From positions 35,545 through 99,544 of the forward strand of contig CAZPNX010000007.1 in the NCBI GenBank assembly GCA_964588285.1: DNA of 64,000 bases. Reading direction: 5' to 3'. Under the pieces are notes generated by a model. That model was given only the letters and a program-made list of their open reading frames with translations, was not told the origin of the DNA and did not search any database. The stretch comes from CAZPNX01 sp964588285 (GTDB lineage: Bacteria > Edwardsbacteria > AC1 > EtOH8). Positions 7,639-15,823 of the stretch are shown here, piece after piece. Made by a program: the position numbers and the translations under genes. How positions within the stretch are numbered: the stretch's first letter is position 1; every line of letters starts with the position of its first letter.

Positions 7639-7800
7639 TCAGTCCTCGGCTTCAAAGGCGTCCTTGGCCGCCCCGCACACCGGGCATACCCAATCCTCGG
7701 GCAGTTTCTCAAAGGCGGTGCCGGCCGGGATATTGCTCTCCGGGTCGCCCGCCGCCGGGTCGTAGACGTAGCCGCAGACGGTGCAGATGTACTTTTTCAT
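7639..7800 (-). CDS. rub: Rubredoxin
   Basis: A 53-residue protein with the two iron-binding CxxCG knuckles: KKYICTVCGYVYDP at the N-terminus and WVCPVCGAAKDAFE near the C-terminus, plus DPESNIPAGTAFEKLPEDW between them. All features of a classical small rubredoxin are present. Start ATG 7798-7800, stop TGA 7639-7641. Its place directly upstream of fprA makes it the likely electron donor to the flavodiiron protein. Confidence 0.97.
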   Translation of the reverse strand: MKKYICTVCGYVYDPAAGDPESNIPAGTAFEKLPEDWVCPVCGAAKDAFEAED

Positions 7801-7836
7801 GGTCGTTCTCCCTGTTGGGACACGGCGCGCATGTCC

Positions 7837-8364
7837 TTATGTTTTGTTGAAGGTCGGGGCGTTGGCCTGGGTCTTTCCGCCCTTCACCTGGTGATAGTAG
7901 TCGTAGGTCATGGGTACCCCTGAAGCGATGGTTCCGGTATCTATGACTTGTCCGATGAACAGGGTGTGGGTCCCCAGCGGAATGGCCTGGGTCACCTCCA
8001 GGTCCAGCCAGCCCAGCGAGTGATCCAGAATGACCGGGGTGCCGCTCTTAAGAACCCGGTGATTGACGTCGGAATACTTGTCCACCGAGCGACCGCACTT
8101 GAAGCCGAACAGGCCGATGAACTTCAGCGGCGTCTCCTGGGACAGGACCGACACCGATAACCTTTTCGATTCGACCACCAGCTCGTGGGTCAGGTTCTGG
8201 CAGTTGAGGCACACCGCCAGCTGCGGAGGGTCCGAGGTCACCTGGAAGACGGTGTTGGCGATCTGCCCGTTGAGCTTGCGATTGCTCCCGAGCGAAGTCG
8301 AGGGGCTGAAACTGGCCACCACATACATCCCGTAGCTCAACAGCCTGAAGACATTGGCGTCCAT
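7837..8364 (-). CDS. Flavin reductase domain protein (Hrb/FlR type)
   Basis: A 175-residue FMN-binding split-barrel protein. LSYGMYVVAS, NGQIANTVFQVTSDPPQLAV, LNCQNLTHELV and FGFKCGRSVDKYSDV match the flavin-reductase-like family seen in high-molecular-weight rubredoxin and rubredoxin oxidoreductases. It probably passes NAD(P)H electrons to the neighbouring rubredoxin and flavodiiron protein (inference). Residues about 19-27 (SPSTSLGSNR) replace the short loop normally found there and derive from a dispersed DNA repeat. ATG 8362-8364 overlaps the rpe stop as TGATG; a TTG one codon upstream is also possible. Confidence 0.85.
   Translation of the reverse strand: MDANVFRLLSYGMYVVASFSPSTSLGSNRKLNGQIANTVFQVTSDPPQLAVCLNCQNLTHELVVESKRLSVSVLSQETPLKFIGLFGFKCGRSVDKYSDVNHRVLKSGTPVILDHSLGWLDLEVTQAIPLGTHTLFIGQVIDTGTIASGVPMTYDYYHQVKGGKTQANAPTFNKT
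8284..8309. repeat. In-frame copy of the STSLG-coding repeat
   Basis: CCCTCGACTTCGCTCGGG (read on the minus strand) inside the flavin reductase gene, read as the peptide PSTSLG. It has the same DNA core and the same reading frame as the copies in gcvPB, glyQS and the secreted protein at 59753-61669. Confidence 0.7.
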
Positions 8365-9014
8365 CAAACGGCCTCTTTAAGGAACCTTATCATACCGGCC
8401 TTGTCCGACGATTTGAAGACGGCCGCCCCCGCCACCAGCACCTCGGCCCCGGTTCGGACCGCCTCCCCGGCTGTCTCCCGGTTGATGCCACCGTCTATGG
8501 CGATCTCGGCCCGGTGGCGGCCGGCCAGCTTCAGATCCCTGAGCCGCCGCACCTTTTCCAGACTTTCCGGAAGAAACTTCTGGCCGCCGAATCCAGGATT
8601 GACGCTCATCACCAGCACCTGGTCGGCCTGTGGCAGGAAGGGCTCGACCTCGGCCAGGGGCGTTTGAGGGTTGAGCGAGAAACCGGCTCTCACCCCCAGT
8701 TTTTTCAGTTCGGCCAGCGCGGCCGGCAGGTCGTCAACCGCCTCGTGATGGACAACCAGCAGGTCGGCGCCGGCCCGGGCGAAAGAGGGCGCCAGCTTCA
8801 GAGGCTCGACAATCATCAGGTGGACGTCCAGCGGCAGATCCGTCATCCGGTTGACCGCCTCCACCACCAGCGGTCCGAAGGTCAGGTTGGGCACAAAGCG
8901 TCCGTCCATCACGTCCAAGTGCAGCAGATCGGCCCCGGCCCGCTCCACCTCGGCTATCTCCTGGTCCAGACGAGCGAAGTCGGCCGATAGCAGGGAAGGC
9001 GCCACCTTGACCAT
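8364..9014 (-). CDS. rpe: Ribulose-phosphate 3-epimerase
   Basis: A 216-residue TIM-barrel enzyme interconverting ribulose 5-phosphate and xylulose 5-phosphate. APSLLSADFARL, LHLDVMDGRFVPNLTFGP, DVHLMIVEP, MSVNPGFGGQKF and IDGGINRETA are the signature metal and phosphate-binding motifs. It overlaps the downstream flavin reductase by 1 nt. The 135-bp stretch upstream (9015-9149) shows no gene. Confidence 0.97.
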   Translation of the reverse strand: MVKVAPSLLSADFARLDQEIAEVERAGADLLHLDVMDGRFVPNLTFGPLVVEAVNRMTDLPLDVHLMIVEPLKLAPSFARAGADLLVVHHEAVDDLPAALAELKKLGVRAGFSLNPQTPLAEVEPFLPQADQVLVMSVNPGFGGQKFLPESLEKVRRLRDLKLAGRHRAEIAIDGGINRETAGEAVRTGAEVLVAGAAVFKSSDKAGMIRFLKEAV

Positions 9015-9149
9015 CTCTCAGCCTACAACAAAAATTCCGCCAGACACGCCGTAACGCGAAAATGATTCGCTGCCTCTTTTTTGGGGGAAAAGGGGCGCCG
9101 CTTATTGTTTGGCGTCATTGGCGTCTTTTGCGGGTGGTGGGGGGAACGG

Positions 9150-9896
9150 TCAGTTGCTGCTGACCGCCAGGTTGACGGTGTCGCCGCGCTTGACCACGAA
9201 TCCGGGCTGGGGCGCCTGCATGACGATGGTGCCGGGCTCCAGCGACTGGCCGGGGACATATTTGATCTCGCCGATGACCAGGCCTTGGGCCACTAACTGG
9301 CCCTGGTGCTCGGCCAGCTTTTTGCCCACCAGGTCCGGCATCAGCATCTTGCCTTCGGTCGGCCCCTTGCTGACGGTGATCCTGACTCCGCCTCCCCGCT
9401 CCAGTTTGACCCCGGGCTCCGGCACCGATTTGATGACGCAGCCGTAGGCGATGGAGTCGCTGGCCAGGCTGTCGATGGCCTCCACCGCCAGGCCGGTCCG
9501 GTCCAGAAGGTTGATGGCCCGCACCATGGTCAAGCCTGTCAGATAGGGGACGGCTATCTTCTCCGCCCCCCGGCTGACGACCACCTTGACCGCCCGGCCC
9601 TTTTTGATCATCATCCTGGGTTCTGGCTCCTGTGAGATGACGGTGCTGTCCGGCTGTTCCGAATTGTACTGCCAGCCGCCGGAGGCGATCTCCAAACCTT
9701 TCTCGGCCAAAAGCTGGGCGGCTTTTGAATATTCCATGCCCTTGAGGTCCGGCACCTCGACCTCGGCCCCATGCCTGACAAACAGGGGCATCAGCACAAA
9801 ATTGGAGAGCAGAAACCCGGCCAGGAAAAGCCCTACGACCCAGGCGGCCGACCTCCACAGGACCGGATTGTTTTGCAAAAAGGCCTTAAATCTCAT
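9150..9896 (-). CDS. PASTA-domain membrane protein (second of a pair)
   Basis: A 248-residue protein: one N-terminal TM helix (about residues 15-37, AAWVVGLFLAGFLLSNFVLM), then three PASTA domains at about 45-112, 113-180 and 185-248 (EVPDLKGMEYSKAAQLLAEK, VPYLTGLTMVRAINLL, MPDLVGKKLAEHQGQLVAQG). The topology is single-pass with the PASTA units outside. PASTA domains bind muropeptides or beta-lactams in PrkC-type kinases and PBPs; no kinase or transpeptidase domain is present here. It overlaps the upstream PASTA gene by 4 nt (ATGA) and precedes rpe. Confidence 0.88.
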   Translation of the reverse strand: MRFKAFLQNNPVLWRSAAWVVGLFLAGFLLSNFVLMPLFVRHGAEVEVPDLKGMEYSKAAQLLAEKGLEIASGGWQYNSEQPDSTVISQEPEPRMMIKKGRAVKVVVSRGAEKIAVPYLTGLTMVRAINLLDRTGLAVEAIDSLASDSIAYGCVIKSVPEPGVKLERGGGVRITVSKGPTEGKMLMPDLVGKKLAEHQGQLVAQGLVIGEIKYVPGQSLEPGTIVMQAPQPGFVVKRGDTVNLAVSSN

Positions 9897-10630
9897 TCCG
9901 GTTCAACGTCGGTCGATATCCAGAGGTTGACGTTGGATCCCTTGGCCGCCTTGGAGCCGGGCTGTGGATCCTGTCTGAGGACTATTCCGGGGTCGTTTTC
10001 CTCATCGTAGAGATAGCGGATGTTGCCCACGTTCAAGCCGGCCTGCTTTATCATGTCCTGGGCCCGGGTCCGGCCCCAGCCCTTGACAGCCGGCACTGCC
10101 ACCTCGCCGGCTCCGGCGCTGACCGTCAGGTTGACGGGAACGTCCCGGGAGGCCTGGGAGCCGAAGGGCGGGGTGCTGGAGATGACGGCATCCTTCTCCA
10201 CCGAGTCCGACGGCTGCATGATGACCTGGCCCAGCTTCAGCCCGGCCTGCTGCAGCAGCACCGTGGCCTGGGCCAGGGGCACCCCCCGCATCATGGGGAC
10301 CAAACTTCCGGCGTTGTTGGGCCAGATTTTGACCATGGAGCCGCGGCGGTATCTGACCCCGGGCACCGGGTCCTGCTTGCTGACGGCGCCGTCCGGCACC
10401 CCGGGATCGCTGACCGGATCCTCCAGGTAGACCCGGAAACCCCGGCCCTCCAAAATCGACTTGGCGATCTCCACCTTCTTGCCGCTGACGTCGGGCACCT
10501 CGGACATCTCCAGCATCGGCTGGATAAAGGCCCAAAAGAGGATGGAGAACAACAGGCCGCTGATTCCTCCGACCACGGCCGCCCAGACCATCCCCTTGCC
10601 CCTTCCGCCGGTTTCCTCATAGATCGGCAT
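9893..10630 (-). CDS. PASTA-domain membrane protein (first of a pair)
   Basis: A 245-residue paralogue of the next gene: a short cytoplasmic head (PIYEETGGRGKG), one TM segment (about residues 15-38), then three PASTA units (SEVPDVSGKKVEIAKSILEG, VPMMRGVPLAQATVLLQQAG, VPAVKGWGRTRAQDMIKQAG). No catalytic domain. An ATG at 10636 is possible, but GGGAG abuts it directly and is spaced correctly (6 nt) from the ATG at 10630. The position between rsmB and rpe is the slot where Firmicutes carry the PASTA kinase gene. Confidence 0.88.
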   Translation of the reverse strand: MPIYEETGGRGKGMVWAAVVGGISGLLFSILFWAFIQPMLEMSEVPDVSGKKVEIAKSILEGRGFRVYLEDPVSDPGVPDGAVSKQDPVPGVRYRRGSMVKIWPNNAGSLVPMMRGVPLAQATVLLQQAGLKLGQVIMQPSDSVEKDAVISSTPPFGSQASRDVPVNLTVSAGAGEVAVPAVKGWGRTRAQDMIKQAGLNVGNIRYLYDEENDPGIVLRQDPQPGSKAAKGSNVNLWISTDVEPE

Positions 10631-10652
10631 GGCCATCTCCCTATATAAAATG

Positions 10653-11972
10653 TTATACTTTACGTATTAGCCTGGCGGCGAAAGCCCCGTCGGTACCCTG
10701 AAGGTGCGGCCAGGTCTGAAGCATCCCGGTCTGTGCGGTGCCCGGCGGCAGCAGCCTGTCCGCGGCATCGATCTCGAAATCTCGATGGGAATCCAGGAAA
10801 CCGGCCACCTGTTCCTGGTTTTCCTCGGGCGTCAGGGTGCAGGTGCTGTAGACCAGGGCGCCCCCCGGACGCACCAGAAGTGCGGCGTTGTCCAGGATTC
10901 TGGACTGGATGCCGGCCAGCCTTCCGATGTCGTCCTCCCTGATCCTCCAGCGCAGATCCAGCCGGCGCCGCAGCACTCCCAGCCCGCTGCAGGGAGCGTC
11001 CACCAAAACGGCATCGAACTTGCGCCGGACGCTGAAATCGACGGCATCGCCGCAGACCGGAAGGATGTTGTCCAGGCCCAGCCTGGCCGCGTTTCCGGTT
11101 AAAAGATGGATCTTGTTTCGGCTGGAATCGACCGCGGTCACCGATATGCTCGGATGGCGGCCGGCTGCCCAGCAGGCCTTGCCCCCGGGCGCGGCGCAAA
11201 GATCAAGCAGCCTTTGGCCCGGCTTAAGATCCAAAAGCCTGCCCACCAGCTGGGCCCCTGGGTCCTGCAGGTAGAGGTGGCCGTCGGCGAACAACGGATG
11301 CTCGAAAATGCCGGCCGGCCTCCCCAGCTCCACTGCCTCGGAAACCAGAGGATGATGCCTGGGTTCGAATCCGGCCGCCTCCAGATCCGAGAACAGCCTG
11401 GTGAGGTTGGTGCGGCCGGGATTGGGCCATACAAAAACCGGGGCCGTCCGGTTGTCGACCTCGAGCAGCTCCGCCGCCCCCTGAGTGCCCAACTGGGCCA
11501 GCCATCTTTTAACCAGCCATTCGGGATGCGAATACTCTATGGCCAGATCGCGCACCGGGTCGCCGGTCGATGGTTTCCGGCCCTTGGCCCCTTTTTTAAT
11601 TATATCCCTCAGCACCGCGTTTGTCAAGCCAATTGCCGCTTTGCGGGCGTAGCGCTTGCTGAGGCGGACGCATTCATCCACGGCCGCATAGTCCGGGATC
11701 CTGTCCATCATGGCCAGCTGGTAGACGCCCAGCCTCAGTATGCAGGCCTCGGGCACTGTCAGGGAGCCGACCCCCTTTTTAAGCGAATCGTCCAGCATCC
11801 AGTCCAGACGGCGGCGGTGGCGCATCACCCCGGCCACCAGCTCCCGGGCCAGGGCCCGGTCCTGCCCGTCCAAACCTGACTGCTTGAACTCTTCCCTGAT
11901 CAGCCAGTCGCTAAGGCCCTGGCCGCGCTCGATCTTGACCAGCGTCACCAGGGCCAGCTCCCGGGGCGTCAT
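10653..11972 (-). CDS. rsmB: 16S rRNA m5C967 methyltransferase RsmB
   Basis: A 439-residue protein with an N-terminal NusB-like RNA-binding domain (about 1-140; RELALVTLVKIERGQGLSDW, AVDECVRLSKRYARKAAIGL) and a SAM-dependent methyltransferase domain. LDLCAAPGGKACW is the SAM motif, VDAPCSGLGVLRRRLDLRWR holds the catalytic PC motif, and YSTCTLTPEENQEQV the TC motif nucleophile. It is co-transcribed with DUF116 and fmt through 4-nt overlaps. Confidence 0.96.
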   Translation of the reverse strand: MTPRELALVTLVKIERGQGLSDWLIREEFKQSGLDGQDRALARELVAGVMRHRRRLDWMLDDSLKKGVGSLTVPEACILRLGVYQLAMMDRIPDYAAVDECVRLSKRYARKAAIGLTNAVLRDIIKKGAKGRKPSTGDPVRDLAIEYSHPEWLVKRWLAQLGTQGAAELLEVDNRTAPVFVWPNPGRTNLTRLFSDLEAAGFEPRHHPLVSEAVELGRPAGIFEHPLFADGHLYLQDPGAQLVGRLLDLKPGQRLLDLCAAPGGKACWAAGRHPSISVTAVDSSRNKIHLLTGNAARLGLDNILPVCGDAVDFSVRRKFDAVLVDAPCSGLGVLRRRLDLRWRIREDDIGRLAGIQSRILDNAALLVRPGGALVYSTCTLTPEENQEQVAGFLDSHRDFEIDAADRLLPPGTAQTGMLQTWPHLQGTDGAFAARLIRKV

Positions 11973-12760
11973 GCTATCTTTCTTCCTAACAGCAATGAGA
12001 GCCCCTGTTTTAAGAACTCCAGATCCACCACGGTGTCCCGACAGGGGCCGTGCGGCCGCTGGTTTAGCACCCCGTAGACCGGAATGGGGTAGGCGTCCTG
12101 GATGCCGGAGACCAGATCGCGTTCACAGGCCACTGCCAGTATGGCCACGGGCTTGATTTCTCCGATCAGCCTTCGGGCCAAGGTGCCGCCAGTGGCCACG
12201 GCCACGGCCAATCCGTATTCCTCGGATATCCTGGCCAGATCTGCCAACAAACACTGGCCGCACCTCTGGCAGTTAGCCATATCGTTGGTCACCTTGTGCC
12301 GGCATTTGGAGTTCTGCAGACAATGGGGTAAAAGCAGCAGAATTCGTCCGGACTTTATCCTTTTCTTAGCGGCCCGCACCAAGGCATTGTTGACTGCCAC
12401 GAACGATTCGCCTATCCTCTCCCTCCCGATGCCCAAGAGGCTTCCCAGAAGAAGGTTTATGGGATAGAGCACCCTGACCGTCACCTGCTTCTTGCCGTGG
12501 GGAAAAAGCAGGTCCACCTCGGTCAGGGCCGATATGATGATCAGTGTCAGCCCGCCTCCGACCACCATCACAAAAAGGCCGGCCAGCCCATAGATGGTCC
12601 ATACCGCCCAGTTTCCCAGCAGGTAGAGCCTGGGCTGAACCAGCCACAGCAGTGCGGCCAGCGCCGCCATTAAAATCAACAGGCTGATTGCCGATAGGCC
12701 CAGAAAAAGCCTTTGGGAGTCTCTGTTTTCCCATTGGTTCTGCATATTCTGCCCCTTCAT
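11969..12760 (-). CDS. DUF116 family membrane protein
   Basis: A 263-residue protein with two N-terminal TM helices (about residues 20-42 and 52-78), then a cytosolic domain. The Cys-rich signature LLPHCLQNSKCRHKV, MANCQRCGQCLL with a later ACERDLVSGI is typical of DUF116 and could bind metal. DUF116 genes often sit beside fmt and rsmB, as here, yet no function is established. It overlaps rsmB (ATGA at 11969-11972) and fmt (12757-12760). Confidence 0.85.
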   Translation of the reverse strand: MKGQNMQNQWENRDSQRLFLGLSAISLLILMAALAALLWLVQPRLYLLGNWAVWTIYGLAGLFVMVVGGGLTLIIISALTEVDLLFPHGKKQVTVRVLYPINLLLGSLLGIGRERIGESFVAVNNALVRAAKKRIKSGRILLLLPHCLQNSKCRHKVTNDMANCQRCGQCLLADLARISEEYGLAVAVATGGTLARRLIGEIKPVAILAVACERDLVSGIQDAYPIPVYGVLNQRPHGPCRDTVVDLEFLKQGLSLLLGRKIA

Positions 12761-13701
12761 CCCAGCCTCTCCCCGATTTCAGGCCGGTAGCCCCTGACAA
12801 ACTCGCTTCCGGACATCAGACGTTTGCCTTCAGGCCTCACCCGGATAAGGGCCAGCAGGCCGTCGGCCGTCCTCACCAGCGGCCCCATTTCTAGATCCAA
12901 TCCCACCAGCCTTCCCGCCTCGGAGCCGATATCAGCCGTGCCCCAAGGGGATATTTCCCTGACCTCGGCGATCTCCAGTATCTTCCCCCGAAAGCGTGTC
13001 TGGGCACCCGGCTTGGGGGTCAGGCCCCGGACCAGGTTTTGTACCTGCCGGCTGGTTTTGTTCCAGTCGATCACCCGGTCTTGGGGCTTGAGCTTGGGCG
13101 CGGCAGTGGCCAAAGCCTCGTCCTGTTTTTTGGCTTCGACCCGCCCGGAATCCAAGAGATCCAGGCATCTGACCATCAGGCCGGCGCCTTGGGCCGCCAG
13201 CCTGGATTCCAAGGATCCGGCATTGTCCTCGGAGAAAATCTCGGCTTCCTGCTGGAGGATGATGTCCCCGGCGTCCATTCGGTCGCTCATCCGGATAACG
13301 GTCAGTCCGGTCTTGGATTCTCCGTTGATCAGCGTCCAATTAATCGGGGCCGCTCCCCGATAACGGGGAAGAAGCGAGGGATGGAGGTTGATGGCGCCCA
13401 GCCTGGGCGTGGAGAGAAAAGAGGCAGGCAGCTTCAGTCCATAGGCCACCACTGCCGCCAGGTCAGGCCGCATTTTCCCGAAATGGTCGGCCTCGGATTC
13501 ATTCCTTAGCGAGGCCGGCTGCCGCACTTCAAGCCCCAGCTTTCGGGCCGCCTGTTTGACCGGCGGCTCCGAGATCTTAAGCCCCCTTCCTGAAGGCCGA
13601 TCGGGTTGGGTGTAGACCGCCATTATCCGGTGCCCGGCCTGGCTTAGGGCCTCCAGGGTCGGCACCGCGAAATCGGTCGTGCCCATGAAAATCACATCCA
13701 T
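12757..13701 (-). CDS. fmt: Methionyl-tRNA formyltransferase
   Basis: A 314-residue enzyme that formylates initiator Met-tRNA. MDVIFMGTTDFAVPTLEAL opens the Rossmann domain, INLHPSLLPRYRGAAPINW is the folate-binding active-site signature (Asn/His), and MDAGDIILQ follows. The C-terminal OB-like domain includes VRGLTPKPGAQTRFRGK. The usual partner def (deformylase) is not adjacent; a DUF116-rsmB pair follows instead. Confidence 0.97.
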   Translation of the reverse strand: MDVIFMGTTDFAVPTLEALSQAGHRIMAVYTQPDRPSGRGLKISEPPVKQAARKLGLEVRQPASLRNESEADHFGKMRPDLAAVVAYGLKLPASFLSTPRLGAINLHPSLLPRYRGAAPINWTLINGESKTGLTVIRMSDRMDAGDIILQQEAEIFSEDNAGSLESRLAAQGAGLMVRCLDLLDSGRVEAKKQDEALATAAPKLKPQDRVIDWNKTSRQVQNLVRGLTPKPGAQTRFRGKILEIAEVREISPWGTADIGSEAGRLVGLDLEMGPLVRTADGLLALIRVRPEGKRLMSGSEFVRGYRPEIGERLG

Positions 13702-13728
13702 AAAACCTTTCGTCGTCGTCCGGCGGCA

Positions 13729-14820
13729 TCAACCACGTTTTTCGACCGGCGGCGGTTCGCAGGCCGGCTTCGGCCCTTGGCCCCGGCCCACAAAAAGCCA
13801 TAGTATCCCGCCCCAGAGGGAGACCACCACCGCCACCACATGGTAGAGGAAACCCAAAGACAGGGCCTCGGGCCCGGTCATCCCCGCCCGTCCGAAGAAG
13901 ACGATGAACGATCCTTCCATCAGACCCCAGCCGTTGATGGATACCGGCAGCATGCTGACGGCCGCGATCACCGGCATATAGAGGAAGAAGGGGACGATCG
14001 AGATGTCCGAGCCCAGGGCCCGGGCGATGGAAAAGACCGTCAGCACCACGCCCAGCTGCACCAGCAGCGAAAGACCCAGGGCCAAGGCCACTTCCCGGCG
14101 GTGGCTGCGGTAGACATAGAGCGAATGGTAGAACTCCACCGCCTTCTGCTCCAGACGTTTCAACAAGGGCAGCCTCAGTATGAATCGCAATCGGCCCATG
14201 ATCCCCTTGTTCAGGAAGACAGCCAGCAGCAGCACCGTCAGACCGACCCCGATGAGCATGTATCTCAGCAGGGCCGTCTCCTGGCCGGTCCTGGCCACCA
14301 GTATCAAGCCCAGGATGCCGGTAATGATCACACCGAAAAGCCCGACGAACCGGTCCACCAACACCGAGGCCAGGGCCTCGGACCTGGTGCCGCATTGGTC
14401 GGACACTAAGTAGGCCCGCATCAAATCACCGCCTACCGTGGTCGGCAGGAAGTTGCCGAAGAACAGGCCGTTGAGGAAATAGCGCAGCAGGCGAAGGAAG
14501 CCGACCCTGACCCCGCGGCCGTCCAGCAGCACCTGCCAACGCCAGACACAGACGCTGTTGACCGCGAAATAGGCCGCCTGGGCCAGAAGCAGGTATCCCG
14601 GATTCAGGCTGCGCATGGATTCCTTCAGCTGGTTCAGGTCGACGCTCCTCAGGATCCAGGCCATCAGCCCCAGGCTGATGGCCACCCTCAGCAGCAATAT
14701 CAGGCTTTTTTTCAGTTTTGCTTTTATCGATTTGTCCTTGCTTGTGGTTAATTGGCCTCCAGCTCGGCGGCGGTTCTCTTCCCACCCAGAAAGTAGGCCA
14801 GGGCGGCGCTTCGGCGGCAC
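13729..14820 (-). CDS. UPF0104/LPG synthase-like integral membrane protein
   Basis: An open frame of 363 codons coding a polytopic protein of about seven TM helices: FFGNFLPTTVGGDLMRAYLV, ALASVLVDRFVGLFGVIITG and AVSMLPVSINGWGLMEGSFI are hallmarks of the lysylphosphatidylglycerol synthase TM region / UPF0104 family. The aminoacyl-transferase domain is absent, so lipid or glycan flipping or transport is more likely than lysinylation. Conserved sequence begins near KKSLILLLRVAISLGLMAW. The GTG at 14820 would overlap the glycosyltransferase by 73 nt; the real start is probably inside (CTG 14715, ATA 14727 or TTG 14697) and is undecided. Confidence 0.8.
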   Translation of the reverse strand: MPPKRRPGLLSGWEENRRRAGGQLTTSKDKSIKAKLKKSLILLLRVAISLGLMAWILRSVDLNQLKESMRSLNPGYLLLAQAAYFAVNSVCVWRWQVLLDGRGVRVGFLRLLRYFLNGLFFGNFLPTTVGGDLMRAYLVSDQCGTRSEALASVLVDRFVGLFGVIITGILGLILVARTGQETALLRYMLIGVGLTVLLLAVFLNKGIMGRLRFILRLPLLKRLEQKAVEFYHSLYVYRSHRREVALALGLSLLVQLGVVLTVFSIARALGSDISIVPFFLYMPVIAAVSMLPVSINGWGLMEGSFIVFFGRAGMTGPEALSLGFLYHVVAVVVSLWGGILWLFVGRGQGPKPACEPPPVEKRG

Positions 14821-15785
14821 ATCCGTTTCATAACCTGCCGATCATCCGCCCGCCGCAGGTGCTGAACGGCTCGCCTTTTATTGGCTATGAGTACATAGTG
14901 TTCCATCACCCAGCAGCCGGCAGCCACAATGGCCCGGGCCCAGGTCCAGTCGCCCGAGGCCAAGGCTTTGGCCAGCGACATGGCCTCCAGCGCCATCCTT
15001 GATGGCCAGGCCCACAGCAGGCTGGCCAGGGAATAGTTCTTGAGCAGCATCAGCAGGCTGTTGCGGTGGTTGAGGTACATCTTGCGGAAATCCCCGGCCG
15101 GCAGCGAGCCGCCGGACAGGTGGTAGACCAATGAATCTGGTACCGAGATTACCCGGTAACCGGCCAGATGCAACCGCCAGCAGAGGTCTATCTCCTCCAT
15201 GTGCATGAAGAAGTCCTCGTCTAAAAAACCGACCTCCTCTAGGGCCGAGCGCCGGTAGATGGAGGCCGAGCCCGAGGCCCAGAATATGTCCGGGGGGCTG
15301 TTGTCATATTGGCCTTGGTCCTGCTCCAGGGTCTGGAAAAGCCGGCCCCGGCAATAGGGGTAGCCGTAGACATCCATCAGGCCGCCGGCCCCGCCGGAGT
15401 AGTCGAAGGTGGATCTCTCCCTGAGCCATTTTATCTTGGGCTGGGCGGCGGCGATAGAAGCATCGGAGTCCATGGCCAGGACCAAAGACCCCAGCCAGCC
15501 CGTCTCGACCTCGGTGTCGTTGTTGAGAAGAGCCACGTACTCCCCGGTGGTGGACCTGATGCCCAGGTTGCAGCCGCCGGCAAATCCCAGATTTTTTCCG
15601 GAAGCTATCACCGTGATGTATGGAAAAGCCTCCTTGGCCTTGGCCGGACTGCCGTCGGTCGATCCGTTGTCGATCAGAAAAACCTCATAGTCTTGGTCCC
15701 CGGAGCCGGCCAGAGACTCCAGACATCGTTTTAGAAGCTCCCAGCCGTTATAGTGAGGAATGATGACCGATATCCGGCTGCCCAT
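14748..15785 (-). CDS. Family 2 glycosyltransferase (rhamnosyltransferase-like)
   Basis: A 345-residue GT-A enzyme. SVIIPHYNGWELLKRCLESL, LIDNGSTDGSP, NLGFAGGCNLGIR, LLNNDTEVE (the DxD-like metal site) and FFMHMEEIDLCWRLHLAGY (the ED-W base region) are the GT2 signatures. The C-terminal part is helical, without a clear TM bundle. The neighbouring UPF0104 membrane protein suggests a role in making and moving a surface glycan or glycolipid; acceptor and donor are unknown. Confidence 0.9.
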   Translation of the reverse strand: MGSRISVIIPHYNGWELLKRCLESLAGSGDQDYEVFLIDNGSTDGSPAKAKEAFPYITVIASGKNLGFAGGCNLGIRSTTGEYVALLNNDTEVETGWLGSLVLAMDSDASIAAAQPKIKWLRERSTFDYSGGAGGLMDVYGYPYCRGRLFQTLEQDQGQYDNSPPDIFWASGSASIYRRSALEEVGFLDEDFFMHMEEIDLCWRLHLAGYRVISVPDSLVYHLSGGSLPAGDFRKMYLNHRNSLLMLLKNYSLASLLWAWPSRMALEAMSLAKALASGDWTWARAIVAAGCWVMEHYVLIANKRRAVQHLRRADDRQVMKRMCRRSAALAYFLGGKRTAAELEAN

Positions 15786-15823
15786 TTTTTGGTCAAATCA
15801 CATTTATTAATTCGTCTGCTGGA

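Noticed and set aside
11361..11380. tRNA-like T-arm sequence GGTTCGAATCC
   Set aside because: It lies inside the rsmB coding frame and no cloverleaf surrounds it. I found no tRNA or rRNA gene in the window.
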